Shown piece by piece: positions 43,739-50,486 of a stretch of DNA of 50,486 nt (positions within the stretch are counted from its first letter, which is position 1; every line of letters starts with the position of its first letter). The stretch is from Neolewinella aurantiaca. GTDB taxonomy: Bacteria; Bacteroidota; Bacteroidia; Chitinophagales; Saprospiraceae. The notes beneath the pieces are model-generated. The model searched no databases, was not told the origin of the DNA, and saw only the letters and a list, made by a program, of their open reading frames with translations. Location: NCBI RefSeq assembly GCF_008014675.1, contig NZ_VOXD01000041.1, positions 1 to 50,486 of the forward strand, in the 5' to 3' direction. The position numbers and the translations under genes are program-made.

Positions 43739-44479
43739 TTAGCTCAGCCACGAAATTGCCCGCTTGCGCTCCGTAGTGCCGAAGGCGGAAAGCTCGAGCC
43801 CCGGTGTCAGCAGGTCACTGAGGCGAACGGTGGTTTTCAGCCAGCTTTGATCGCCGATGATGGCCATGCGTTCTACGTTTTTATACTGCTTAACGGAGGT
43901 CTTCAGGTCTTCCATGAGGGCCTTTCCGGAAAATCCGGCAGAGGTGACGATCTCGAGCATTATGCGGGCTTGCCCGTACTTGGCGGCCTGTTCTTCGATG
44001 AGGGTGTTCAGGCGGTCGTAGTCCGCAATACCCATCTTACCGATTATGGCCACGCCGAGCAGGTGCTCGTGGCCGAGGTCGATTTCCTTGAGTGCTTCGG
44101 ATACTTCGGGGGCTACGTCGAGTTTCAGCCACTCGTGCGCGAGTTCGCCTTCGTTGAGGGCAAATGTTTTCACGTTCATGCGTGGTGTCAGCCAGTCCAG
44201 ACTGCCCGAAAGCGAGGCCAGCCAACCGTGATCGGTGAGGATGGCGTATTTCTCGATTTTGTCCCAAAGCTCAGTTTTTGCCTTGAGAAGCTTCCAGAAA
44301 GTTTGAAAATCCTGAAAGCCGCCGATGTTTTTGATATTACCCAGCAGCCGTAGCTTTCCGTGGGTAATTACCTTGGCTTCAACGGCCATGAGGAGCTTAC
44401 GCATGCCTTCATCGTCTACTTCACCGTCGAGGGTAAAGCCTAAAAGATTAGATTGGGAAAGGGGAAATACAGAAATCAT
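43739..44479 (-). CDS. Protein with two tandem SpoIIAA-like (STAS-fold) domains
   Basis: The 246-residue product contains two similar halves (about 1-120 and 125-246) with the SpoIIAA-like pattern. The first has GFTLDGEVDDEGMRKLLMAVEAKVITHGKLRLL and YAILTDHGWLASLSGSLDWLTPRMNVKTFAL; the second has GVAIIGKMGIADYDRLNTLIEE and MAIIGDQSWLKTTVRLSDLLTPGLELSAF. Single-domain relatives occur widely and their role is unclear. No signal peptide is present. Tandem fusion in one chain suggests an internal pseudo-dimer. Confidence 0.82.
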   Translation of the reverse strand: MISVFPLSQSNLLGFTLDGEVDDEGMRKLLMAVEAKVITHGKLRLLGNIKNIGGFQDFQTFWKLLKAKTELWDKIEKYAILTDHGWLASLSGSLDWLTPRMNVKTFALNEGELAHEWLKLDVAPEVSEALKEIDLGHEHLLGVAIIGKMGIADYDRLNTLIEEQAAKYGQARIMLEIVTSAGFSGKALMEDLKTSVKQYKNVERMAIIGDQSWLKTTVRLSDLLTPGLELSAFGTTERKRAISWLS

Positions 44480-44625
44480 TAGGTAGAACTTTGGACTGGT
44501 TGTTCGTGGTAAAGGAGGTCAGAGCTTTGACCAAACCACCTGAAGTTATAACGCAACATAGGCGTCGTGGTTAAATCAGAGGCCGATCTTTCGACCAAAC
44601 CGCTGAATTGTCGGACGATTAAACG

Positions 44626-44643
44626 GGCGCGGACGCGGGTGCA
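44626..44643 (-). repeat. Dispersed repeat copy
   Basis: The minus strand reads TGCACCCGCGTCCGCGCC, with C at position 7 and T at 11; in the divergent gap between the SpoIIAA-like and exonuclease genes. Confidence 0.85.
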
Positions 44644-44716
44644 AAGAAGGTTAGGGTAACAGACCTGCGGGAATACGCGTACCTTGCCGCCAAAGATTCT
44701 AAAGAATAACTGATTC

Positions 44717-45520
44717 ATGCTTCCCCTAACTAACGATATTGTTTTCTTCGACCTTGAGGCCACCGGCCTCAACATTACCCAGGACCGCATCGTGCAGGTG
44801 GGCTTCGTCAAACTATTTGCCGACGGCCGCCCTGCGGAAGAACTGGAAATGAAGATCAACCCCGATTACCCCGTTAATCCCGAAGCGGCGGCCATCCACG
44901 GCCTCACCAACGAAATGCTGGAAGGGGAACCAACCTTCAAGGAAGTTGCCCCGCAACTCTTTGACTTCATCGGAGATGCTGATCTCGGTGGCTACAATTC
45001 CAACCGGTACGATGTGCCGCTGCTGCAGGAAGAATTTTACCGCGCCGGGATTTATCTCGACACGAGCAAGCGCCGGCTCATCGATGCCCAGCAGATCTTC
45101 TACCGCATGGAGCCACGTACTCTCTCCGCCGCCCTGAAGTTCTACTCCGGAAAAACAATGGAAAACGCCCACGATGCACTGGCTGATGTACGGGCTACCG
45201 TCGATATCTTCGAGGGCCAGCTGAAAATGTACGCCGGAGTTGATTTCGAAAAGGAAGACGGGGAAACAATTCAGCCCTTCGCCGATATGGATACAATTGC
45301 GGCCTTCTGCCAGGATGATCGATTCCTGGACGCCACGCGCCGCCTCAAAAAAGGGCCCGACGGAACACCACAGTTTAATTTCGGTAAGTATGCCGGCCAA
45401 AACGTTGCCGCGGTGTTCAATAAAGATCCGCACTACCTGAAATGGATCCTCAGCAAAGACTTCTCCACGGAGGTGAAGGCGCTCGTCAAGGCAATTGATG
45501 ATCAGCGGAGAGGGAAGTAA
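44717..45520 (+). CDS. DnaQ-like 3'-5' exonuclease with ExoX-type C-terminal domain
   Basis: The 267-residue product has a complete DEDDh active site: Exo I FFDLEATGLNI (D12, E14), Exo II GGYNSNRYDVPLLQEEF, and Exo III NAHDALADVRAT (H152, D157). The C-terminal part has FNFGKYAGQNVAAVFNKDPHYLKWIL, a module shared with exodeoxyribonuclease X-like proteins. It probably trims DNA 3' ends in repair. Unlike the broken exonuclease gene at the left of the window, this one is intact. Confidence 0.93.
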   Translation: MLPLTNDIVFFDLEATGLNITQDRIVQVGFVKLFADGRPAEELEMKINPDYPVNPEAAAIHGLTNEMLEGEPTFKEVAPQLFDFIGDADLGGYNSNRYDVPLLQEEFYRAGIYLDTSKRRLIDAQQIFYRMEPRTLSAALKFYSGKTMENAHDALADVRATVDIFEGQLKMYAGVDFEKEDGETIQPFADMDTIAAFCQDDRFLDATRRLKKGPDGTPQFNFGKYAGQNVAAVFNKDPHYLKWILSKDFSTEVKALVKAIDDQRRGK

Positions 45521-45544
45521 AGGTTGGGGAGGAACAATTTCCCT

Positions 45545-46552
45545 TTATCCCTTTATAACCACCCGGGTTTCTACCCGGCCGTCTCCGTCCTCCAGCCGGA
45601 GGAAGTAGTGGCCCGGAATAAGCTTATGGTTGTCCATAAAATCAAAGCGCAGCGTATTGCCGCCAGCTTTGAATGCTTTGGGCTGCCAGTGGTGAAGCGT
45701 CGTTCCGTTGGGTGCGTACAGGTCTGCTTGCAAAGTGCCGGGGCTGGTGGATTCGAAGTCAATGTTCAGGTAGGTCGTGAATGGGTTGGGGAATACCGTT
45801 GCCTGCTGTAGGTAGGTTGCGTACTCTGAAACGGGAAGCACGTGTGTTGTCGTTCGGCTGGTACTGTGAATACCGCCTGCTAAAGTAGTGTACTTACCAA
45901 CAGCTCTGTAAGCAGTAACGGTGACTTCATCCAGGGTTGTGCTTGATTCTTCCAAAATAACATCCAGAAAAGGATCATGAAGAAATACTGCTGCATCCAG
46001 ACTGTAGACCTCGGTCTTGAAACCCATAAAGCTGATCCTGACGGTATCGCCAGTAGTGGCCCGCAGGGTGAAGTGTCCGTCGATGTCCGTAACGGTCCCG
46101 TGCGTGAGGTACTTGCCAGAGTAGATCGCTACGGTTGCGTAGGGCAGGGGTTGGCCGTCGGCATCAGAAACGATGCCGTTGAGATTGAAGTCGCGGCCAG
46201 GTTGCTGAACAGGTTGGTGGATGGCGGACTTAGCTTTCGGCTCAGCTTCCAACTGGGCAGCGATGCTTCCGCTGAGCAGAATACCCGCGGCGGTCAGCCA
46301 GGTACGCCATTTACTGGCACGGGCGTGCTCTGCGATGATAGGACGGCCGAGTTGGTCAGGGCGGAAACGGCCGCAAAGCCGACCATTGGTTGCGCTTAGG
46401 TGAGCGTGGATTTCCCGGTCGGTAAAAGTGCTGAAGTCCGTCAGGTTGCGAACGCAAACTGCGCAATGGCGTTCGTTTGGGGCAGTTTGGGGCATTTTGT
46501 CCCAATCTTCTGTGCACGGAGTAGGGATGTTGATTTGTAAGGCTTGCTTCAT
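45545..46552 (-). CDS. Cys-rich transmembrane protein with CarboxypepD_reg-like domain and T9SS-type C terminus
   Basis: The 335-residue product begins with a Cys-containing cytoplasmic segment (C13, C30, C33, C60; HCAVCVRNLTDFSTFTDREI, LCGRFRPDQLGR), then one membrane helix at about 83-100 (WLTAAGILLSGSIAA). A CarboxypepD_reg-like beta-sandwich covers about 120-200 (LNGIVSDADGQPLPYATVAIYSG). A T9SS type A-like sorting domain runs from about 255 to the end (TVFPNPFTTYLNIDF, LIPGHYFLRLEDGDGR). It is odd to find a T9SS C-terminal signal behind an internal membrane helix and not a cleaved signal peptide. The function is unknown; redox or metal sensing by the Cys cluster is only a guess. Confidence 0.78.
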   Translation of the reverse strand: MKQALQINIPTPCTEDWDKMPQTAPNERHCAVCVRNLTDFSTFTDREIHAHLSATNGRLCGRFRPDQLGRPIIAEHARASKWRTWLTAAGILLSGSIAAQLEAEPKAKSAIHQPVQQPGRDFNLNGIVSDADGQPLPYATVAIYSGKYLTHGTVTDIDGHFTLRATTGDTVRISFMGFKTEVYSLDAAVFLHDPFLDVILEESSTTLDEVTVTAYRAVGKYTTLAGGIHSTSRTTTHVLPVSEYATYLQQATVFPNPFTTYLNIDFESTSPGTLQADLYAPNGTTLHHWQPKAFKAGGNTLRFDFMDNHKLIPGHYFLRLEDGDGRVETRVVIKG

Positions 46553-46862
46553 GGTGAGTGGGTTGTGGACCCTGGATGCCCCAATTCAGGAGAATGCATA
46601 ATTTCATCCCGAAATGATCGAAGAATGATCCCGGAAGGCTAAAAATAACCGAAACAGTTTATACGTTTATATATTTATGGTCGGCGCAAGCAGGGAAACT
46701 GAACTTACAGGACACTTTTGCTTTTTATAAATATAAGCATTGCACCTGCGCCCCCGCCTAATCAATCAAAGGCCCATCGTTTCTGTACAAATCACTTCGG
46801 GCGCTCCTGTCCGCTGAGGTTGTAAGGCGATTGTGGTCTACTATTCAAGAAAAACCAACTTT
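46553..46862. other. Divergent intergenic region
   Basis: This 310-bp gap between the Cys-rich membrane protein and the propeller protein has no gene. It holds one repeat copy (46741-46758) in an AT-rich setting (TTTATACGTTTATATATTTA upstream). No clear consensus promoter was found. Confidence 0.5.
46741..46758 (+). repeat. Dispersed repeat copy
   Basis: The sequence is TGCACCTGCGCCCCCGCC, the same CCCC variant as at 29163. It stands out as a GC-rich block in AT-rich surroundings. Confidence 0.88.
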
Positions 46863-47759
46863 ATGATCAGAGTATCGCTTTTCGCCCTTTTTGCTTGCTT
46901 TTCTATTAGTCTTCACGCACAGTCTGCCGCGAAGAACTACAATTATTCAGCTCCGGAACTGGTGGGAAACCTGGACCATGAACTGGATGAAATTTCAGGG
47001 CTTTCGGTTGCACCCGGAACCCGCAATGAACTGCTTGCAATTCAGGACGAAGAAGGAAAAATCTTTCGCATCAATTCTAAAACCGGAGCTTTGCTTTGGG
47101 CAATCACCTTCTGGAAAGACGGTGATTACGAAGCCGTTGAAGCAGTAGGAGAGGACATCTGGGTCTCGAAAAGCACCGGCACGCTTTACCACGTCACCAA
47201 CGCCGGGAAACCAAACCAGCACGTCGAAAAGTACAATACTGACCTTACGGGAGACAACGACGTAGAGGGGCTGGCCTACGATAAGACCAATAACCGCCTC
47301 CTCCTGGCCTGTAAGAAAGATGCTAAAGACGACGGGAACGACAAAAACGGTCGCTACATCTACGCCTTTGACCTGGCCACCCACAAACTCAGTAAGAAAC
47401 CGGTTTTCGCCATCGAGCTCGAAGCGGTGAAAAACTACCTCGCTGCCTGCGAAAAAACCACCGACCACGAACGCCTTTGCGATTTTTTCATCAGCCGCGA
47501 TGAGTATGACCTGGCGCCATCAGCACTGGCTGTTCACCCGATGACCGGCCAGCTTTTCCTCACATCTTCGGTGGGCAAAGTACTGATGGTGCTCAATCCC
47601 GACGGGAAGATCGACCACATGGAGCGGCTGGATAAAAAACTCTTCGCCCAGCCCGAAGGGCTGGCGTTCGCCGAAGACGGAACCCTGTTCATCAGCACCG
47701 AAAAGAAAAAAGCTGACTACGCTCGGGTCTACCGTTTGCCCTACAAAGTGAGCCGTTAA
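46863..47759 (+). CDS. SdiA-regulated-like exported beta-propeller protein
   Basis: The ATG at 46863 gives a signal peptide (VSLFALFACFSISLHAQS) and a 298-residue product. LDHELDEISGLSVAPGTRNELLAIQDEEGKIF, GDYEAVEAVGEDIWVSKSTGTLY, DVEGLAYDKTNNRLLLACK and LFAQPEGLAFAEDGTLFISTE are propeller blades typical of the SdiA-regulated (PF06977-like) family. It is probably periplasmic or surface located. No catalytic function is assigned. A perfect terminator hairpin follows. Confidence 0.88.
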   Translation: MIRVSLFALFACFSISLHAQSAAKNYNYSAPELVGNLDHELDEISGLSVAPGTRNELLAIQDEEGKIFRINSKTGALLWAITFWKDGDYEAVEAVGEDIWVSKSTGTLYHVTNAGKPNQHVEKYNTDLTGDNDVEGLAYDKTNNRLLLACKKDAKDDGNDKNGRYIYAFDLATHKLSKKPVFAIELEAVKNYLAACEKTTDHERLCDFFISRDEYDLAPSALAVHPMTGQLFLTSSVGKVLMVLNPDGKIDHMERLDKKLFAQPEGLAFAEDGTLFISTEKKKADYARVYRLPYKVSR

Positions 47760-47813
47760 AAGAAGTCGCCTCTGCCGGTAATTGCAGGGCCGGCTTAGCT
47801 TCATTGCTTCAAC

Positions 47814-47874
47814 AAAAAAAGCGTTCAGTATTCAGGCTGCCTTAAATGGAAGCCTGAATACTGAACGCTTTTTT
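47814..47874. terminator. Bidirectional intrinsic terminator
   Basis: GCGTTCAGTATTCAGGCT and AGCCTGAATACTGAACGC are perfect 18-bp arms, flanked by A7 on the left and T6 on the right, so it works in both directions between two convergent genes. Confidence 0.95.
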
Positions 47875-47943
47875 ATTGAGGATACACCGAAAGATTGATC
47901 CGGAATATCCCGCTCTTGAATCAGAGCTTAGACATGCAGAATG

Positions 47944-49125
47944 CTAGTCGACCGAGGTACTCACCGCTGCGGCGAGTGCTCCTTCGAGGTCGCTTACCAA
48001 ATCTTCAACGTCTTCCACCCCAACGGAGAGGCGGATGAGGCTATCTGTAAGGCCCACGCTCAGGCGCTGCTCGCGCGGGATGCTTGCGTGGGTCATACTC
48101 GCCGGGTGGCCAATCAGGGACTCCACTCCGCCGAGGGATTCCGCAAGGGTAAAGTAGTGGGTGTTCTTCATCACCTGAGTGGCTGCTTCGAGGGTGTCCT
48201 CCTTGAGGTCGAAAGAAACCATGCCGCCGAAGTCACGCATCTGTTTTTTAGCAATCTCGTGCCGGGGGTGGTCCTCCAGACCTGGGTAGTAGATGTTGGC
48301 TACGAGGTCATTGTTTTGCAGCACCTTCACAATCTGGCGGGCGTTCTCGCAGGCCCGCTGAACCCGCAGGTGAAGCGTCTTAATGCCCCGAAGTACCAGG
48401 AAACAGTCCTGTGGGCCAGGAACCGCACCCGCGGCGTTTTGCAGGTAGTAGAGTTTTTTCGCTGTTTCCTCGTCGTTGAGGATTACTGCGCCCATCACTA
48501 CGTCGGAGTGACCACCAAGGTATTTGGTAGCAGAGTGGAGCACGATGTCGGCACCGAGGGTTAGTGGCTGCTGGAGATAAGGACTTGCAAAAGTATTATC
48601 GACGACAGAGATAATACCGTGGTCTTTGCTGATGGCCGTGAGCGCCTCGATGTCAACGATGTTGAGCATCGGGTTGGTAGGCGTTTCGATCCAGAGCATC
48701 TTGGTGTCTTTGGATATTTCCCGCTCTACGTTGGCCGGGTCGCGCATGTCGATGAAGCGGGACTTGATGCCGAAGGGACCGAACACTGCGGTCAGTAGCC
48801 TGTAGCTGCCGCCGTAGAGATCATCGGACGCCAGAACTTCGTCTCCCGGTTGCAGAAGCCGGAGTACATTGTCCATCGCCGCAAGGCCGGAACTGAAACA
48901 GATGCCGAATTTACCTTTTTCGATGGCTGCGAGGTTGTCTTGCAGAGCGGTACGGGTGGGGTTACCGGTGCGGGCGTACTCGTAACCTTTGTGTTTGCCT
49001 GGTTCTTCCTGGGCGTAGGTCGAGGTCTGGTAAATCGGGGTCATTACGGCACCGGTCTGAGGGTCAGGGCTGAGGCCTCCGTGGATGCATTGTGTTGCGA
49101 AGTTGGCGTCTTTTTTTGCGGACAT
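47944..49125 (-). CDS. Cystathionine gamma-synthase/lyase-type PLP enzyme
   Basis: The 393-residue product belongs to the Cys/Met metabolism PLP enzymes: TQCIHGGLSPDPQTGAVMTPIYQTSTY, YEYARTGNPTR, FSSGLAAMDNVL, ETPTNPMLNIVDI, VVDNTFASPYLQQPL, and the PLP site LHSATKYLGGHSDVV with Lys201. The C terminus has ESLGGVESLIGHPASMTHASI. It acts in transsulfuration, joining O-acylhomoserine and cysteine or cleaving cystathionine; sequence alone does not settle synthase versus lyase. No SAM riboswitch was found upstream. Confidence 0.95.
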   Translation of the reverse strand: MSAKKDANFATQCIHGGLSPDPQTGAVMTPIYQTSTYAQEEPGKHKGYEYARTGNPTRTALQDNLAAIEKGKFGICFSSGLAAMDNVLRLLQPGDEVLASDDLYGGSYRLLTAVFGPFGIKSRFIDMRDPANVEREISKDTKMLWIETPTNPMLNIVDIEALTAISKDHGIISVVDNTFASPYLQQPLTLGADIVLHSATKYLGGHSDVVMGAVILNDEETAKKLYYLQNAAGAVPGPQDCFLVLRGIKTLHLRVQRACENARQIVKVLQNNDLVANIYYPGLEDHPRHEIAKKQMRDFGGMVSFDLKEDTLEAATQVMKNTHYFTLAESLGGVESLIGHPASMTHASIPREQRLSVGLTDSLIRLSVGVEDVEDLVSDLEGALAAAVSTSVD

Positions 49126-49443
49126 GGTTTGGTTTTATTTTGCTTGTAAACAGATGAATCCGTGCTTAGTTGGTGCCAACACCGTCGGAGGGTTTGCCAG
49201 CGACAAAACCTTTGGTTATACGCTGTAACCTACTGTGTACATTGGCGATGTACTGCTCGGAAAACAGCACTAAGCCCTGGCTTGCGGGAGTTGTGTAGCT
49301 CGTTACCGGGCAGAGGAAACCGCGAATCCTGGGGTTGTCAACAAAAAAGCACCCAGCATCCGGTGTTCAGGTTGTCTCGGATGACGGCCTGAACGCCGGG
49401 CACTGGGTGCTTTTATGGCAAATAGCCATGAAGTGGCAGAGGG
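49126..49443. other. Intergenic region upstream of the PLP enzyme gene
   Basis: The gap holds a short palindrome GTTGG-TG-CCAAC (49169-49180), 44 bp upstream of the PLP-enzyme start, and the terminator of the next gene (49343-49414). No gene and no recognisable SAM-I aptamer were found. Confidence 0.5.
49343..49414. terminator. Intrinsic terminator after the exported hypothetical gene
   Basis: GCACCCAGCATCCGGTGTTCAGG (in part) pairs with CCTGAACGCCGGGCACTGGGTGC (in part), a long stem with a few mismatches. It has A6 on the left and T4 on the right, so the minus-strand transcript ends in a T6 run. Confidence 0.88.
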
Positions 49444-50169
49444 CTAGTCATTGACACACTCGGTAGCGTAGATGTAGGCGTGCTCGGCAAGGTCAGACCA
49501 TTTGGTTTTCTTGCTGGTTTTTACGCCTTCGCAATCACCGAAATAAGCGACGAATTCGGTTTTGTAGTCCTTCTTTTTAAGGCGGATGGCAGTTTTAGCA
49601 CCATTTTTTTTCACGTAGTAGCTTTTTGCATCGCCACCCGCGGAGAGGGGGCCGATGCCAATGCTTGCGGTTTCTTTCGCCAGCGGATCGAAGTAAATCC
49701 GGACTCCATCGGAAAAGTGTGGGTTCAGGAGTTGCATGAGGAGTTCCATCTGCTTTTTCTTGACCTGTACATTGGTGTTCTCGAGGTAGACGTAGCCATT
49801 GGTGAACATCTCTTCGTTGAGGTCTTTGCCCCAGTGCTGAACCTTGAGGTCATCGTAGAAGGAACTCAGCTTGCTCAGGTTGGTAGGTTGGAAGTAGCCA
49901 TGCTTAATGTCAGAACCTTCAAGTTTGTGGGTTTTACCTTCGGTGTCTTTGATCTTGATGTACTTCGTAATGCCTTTTTTGCGGTCGAAATCCTTGACGT
50001 TACCAACGATTTCTGTTCCGTCCTTGAGGGTGATGTACGATAGTTTTTTCTTTGAAAACTGGTAGGTGGGGTTCATCAGGCCCGGGGGCTTTTCCTGGGC
50101 GGAGGCAAAGGTGGCGGCGGTTAGTACTACGGCGAGTACCATTACAAGGCGGGAGATAAATGATTGCAT
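49444..50169 (-). CDS. Exported hypothetical protein
   Basis: The ATG at 50169 gives a signal peptide (LVMVLAVVLTAATFASAQEK) and a 241-residue product; an upstream ATG at 50250 overlaps the promoter. Residues of about 33-80 resemble a small beta-barrel (LSYITLKDGTEIVGNVKDFDRKKG...YIKIKDTEGKTHKLEGSDI) like the start of several Bacteroidota exported proteins. The rest (ENTNVQVKKKQMELLMQLLNPHFSDGVRIYFDP) is mixed alpha/beta and Lys-rich. No function can be assigned. The promoter and terminator are strong, so it is probably well expressed. Confidence 0.82.
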   Translation of the reverse strand: MQSFISRLVMVLAVVLTAATFASAQEKPPGLMNPTYQFSKKKLSYITLKDGTEIVGNVKDFDRKKGITKYIKIKDTEGKTHKLEGSDIKHGYFQPTNLSKLSSFYDDLKVQHWGKDLNEEMFTNGYVYLENTNVQVKKKQMELLMQLLNPHFSDGVRIYFDPLAKETASIGIGPLSAGGDAKSYYVKKNGAKTAIRLKKKDYKTEFVAYFGDCEGVKTSKKTKWSDLAEHAYIYATECVND

Positions 50170-50249
50170 AACAGGGTTTTTTAGTGCAGGCACCCTACGT
50201 GAGGGTGGCCCGGTTAGAAGTGTGGTTACAGGGTAATAATGTTGTGACA

Positions 50250-50280
50250 CAAATGTAGGGGTTCGACCTGAGATAGCAAA
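50250..50280 (-). promoter_or_regulatory. Promoter of the exported hypothetical gene
   Basis: On the minus strand TTTG (50280-50277), a 19-bp spacer and TACATTTG (50257-50250) fit the Bacteroidota consensus exactly. The leader would be about 75 nt. Confidence 0.8.
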
Positions 50281-50412
50281 AGTTTCACCTTAAAAATTAC
50301 AATTTTTTATTTTGTAACTTTTTTGATGTCGGCTTGGTACGGGCGTTTAATACCGGTGCGCGGCCCTTTAAGTTTGTGCTGAGGCAATCGGCCTATACAT
50401 AGAGAAAGCAAA

Positions 50413-50480
50413 AATGTGTAACTTGAATTGATGAGCCGCCGCCGTTAGGAGGATGGCGGTCATCAATCAAGCTACACATT
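50413..50480. repeat. Long imperfect inverted repeat at the right edge
   Basis: AATGTGTAACTTGAATTGAT (from 50413) and the matching arm ending ATCAATCAAGCTACACATT (to 50480) pair with a few mismatches. CCGCC/GGCGG pairs inside near the loop. It may be a terminator for a gene beyond the edge or the end of a small element. Confidence 0.5.
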
Positions 50481-50486
50481 CGTAAA

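Noticed and set aside
48424..48436. GCACCCGCGGCG in the PLP-enzyme gene, like the start of the dispersed repeat
   Set aside because: It lacks the CGCC end and encodes the conserved AAGAVPG segment.
49126..49342. Possible SAM riboswitch before the cystathionine gamma-synthase-type gene
   Set aside because: No SAM-I, SAM-II or SAM-IV core sequences could be found; only a short GTTGG/CCAAC palindrome is present.

Overview
The window looks like a chromosomal segment of a member of the Bacteroidota, most likely a Saprospiria/Lewinella-type bacterium. The signs are a SusC/SusD glycan-uptake pair, a PorP/SprF-family protein, a GldK-type gliding/type IX secretion (T9SS) lipoprotein, T9SS C-terminal sorting domains, and Bacteroidota -33/-7 promoters of the form TTG-N19-22-TAnnTTTG. 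Base composition is moderately GC-rich by eye. No rRNA, tRNA or CRISPR array was seen.

Layout. The left edge (1-1192) holds the end of an IS5-family insertion sequence that has cut a DnaQ-type exonuclease/BRCT gene inside its Exo II motif. Next come a MarC-family membrane protein, a DUF2911 protein, purD and an M13 zinc-metallopeptidase lipoprotein. From 8618 to 23007 there is a one-strand polysaccharide utilisation locus: a membrane-anchored LuxR-type regulator with a periplasmic beta-propeller sensor, a SusC transporter, a SusD lipoprotein, a PKD/CBM-like surface glycan-binding lipoprotein, a GH16 glucanase lipoprotein, a second GH16-like lipoprotein that has lost the acid/base glutamate, and a large secreted T9SS protein built from repeated carbohydrate-binding-like modules. 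The likely substrate is a beta-1,3-glucan such as laminarin (inference).

The right half is mostly single genes and short operons: rarA, a DUF255/YyaL-type thioredoxin-fold protein, PorP/SprF plus GldK, a TlpA-like thioredoxin, dodecin, waaA (KDO transferase), an outer-membrane barrel protein, a TM2-TPR-SHOCT protein, a three-gene MoxR ATPase / metallopeptidase-vWA / helical-repeat operon, a GlsB-like stress protein, a methyltransferase, a PhoD-like phosphatase, a HAD protein, an SDR, a double SpoIIAA-like protein, an ExoX-like exonuclease, a Cys-rich transmembrane T9SS-CTD protein, an SdiA-regulated-like propeller protein, a cystathionine gamma-synthase-type enzyme and an exported hypothetical protein.

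The most unusual feature is a dispersed repeat family, consensus TGCACCTGCGGCCGCGCC (general form TGCACCYGCGnCnnCGCC). I count about 16 copies in 50 kb, in both orientations, mostly between genes, with a few inside coding regions in frame. A second hidden element is a probable small RNA of about 185 nt on the minus strand at 40473-40658, with a consensus promoter, hairpins and a strong intrinsic terminator but no AUG or GUG codon. Several genes also carry a TACCTTTG-type -7 box only 4-7 nt before their start codon, which suggests leaderless transcripts.
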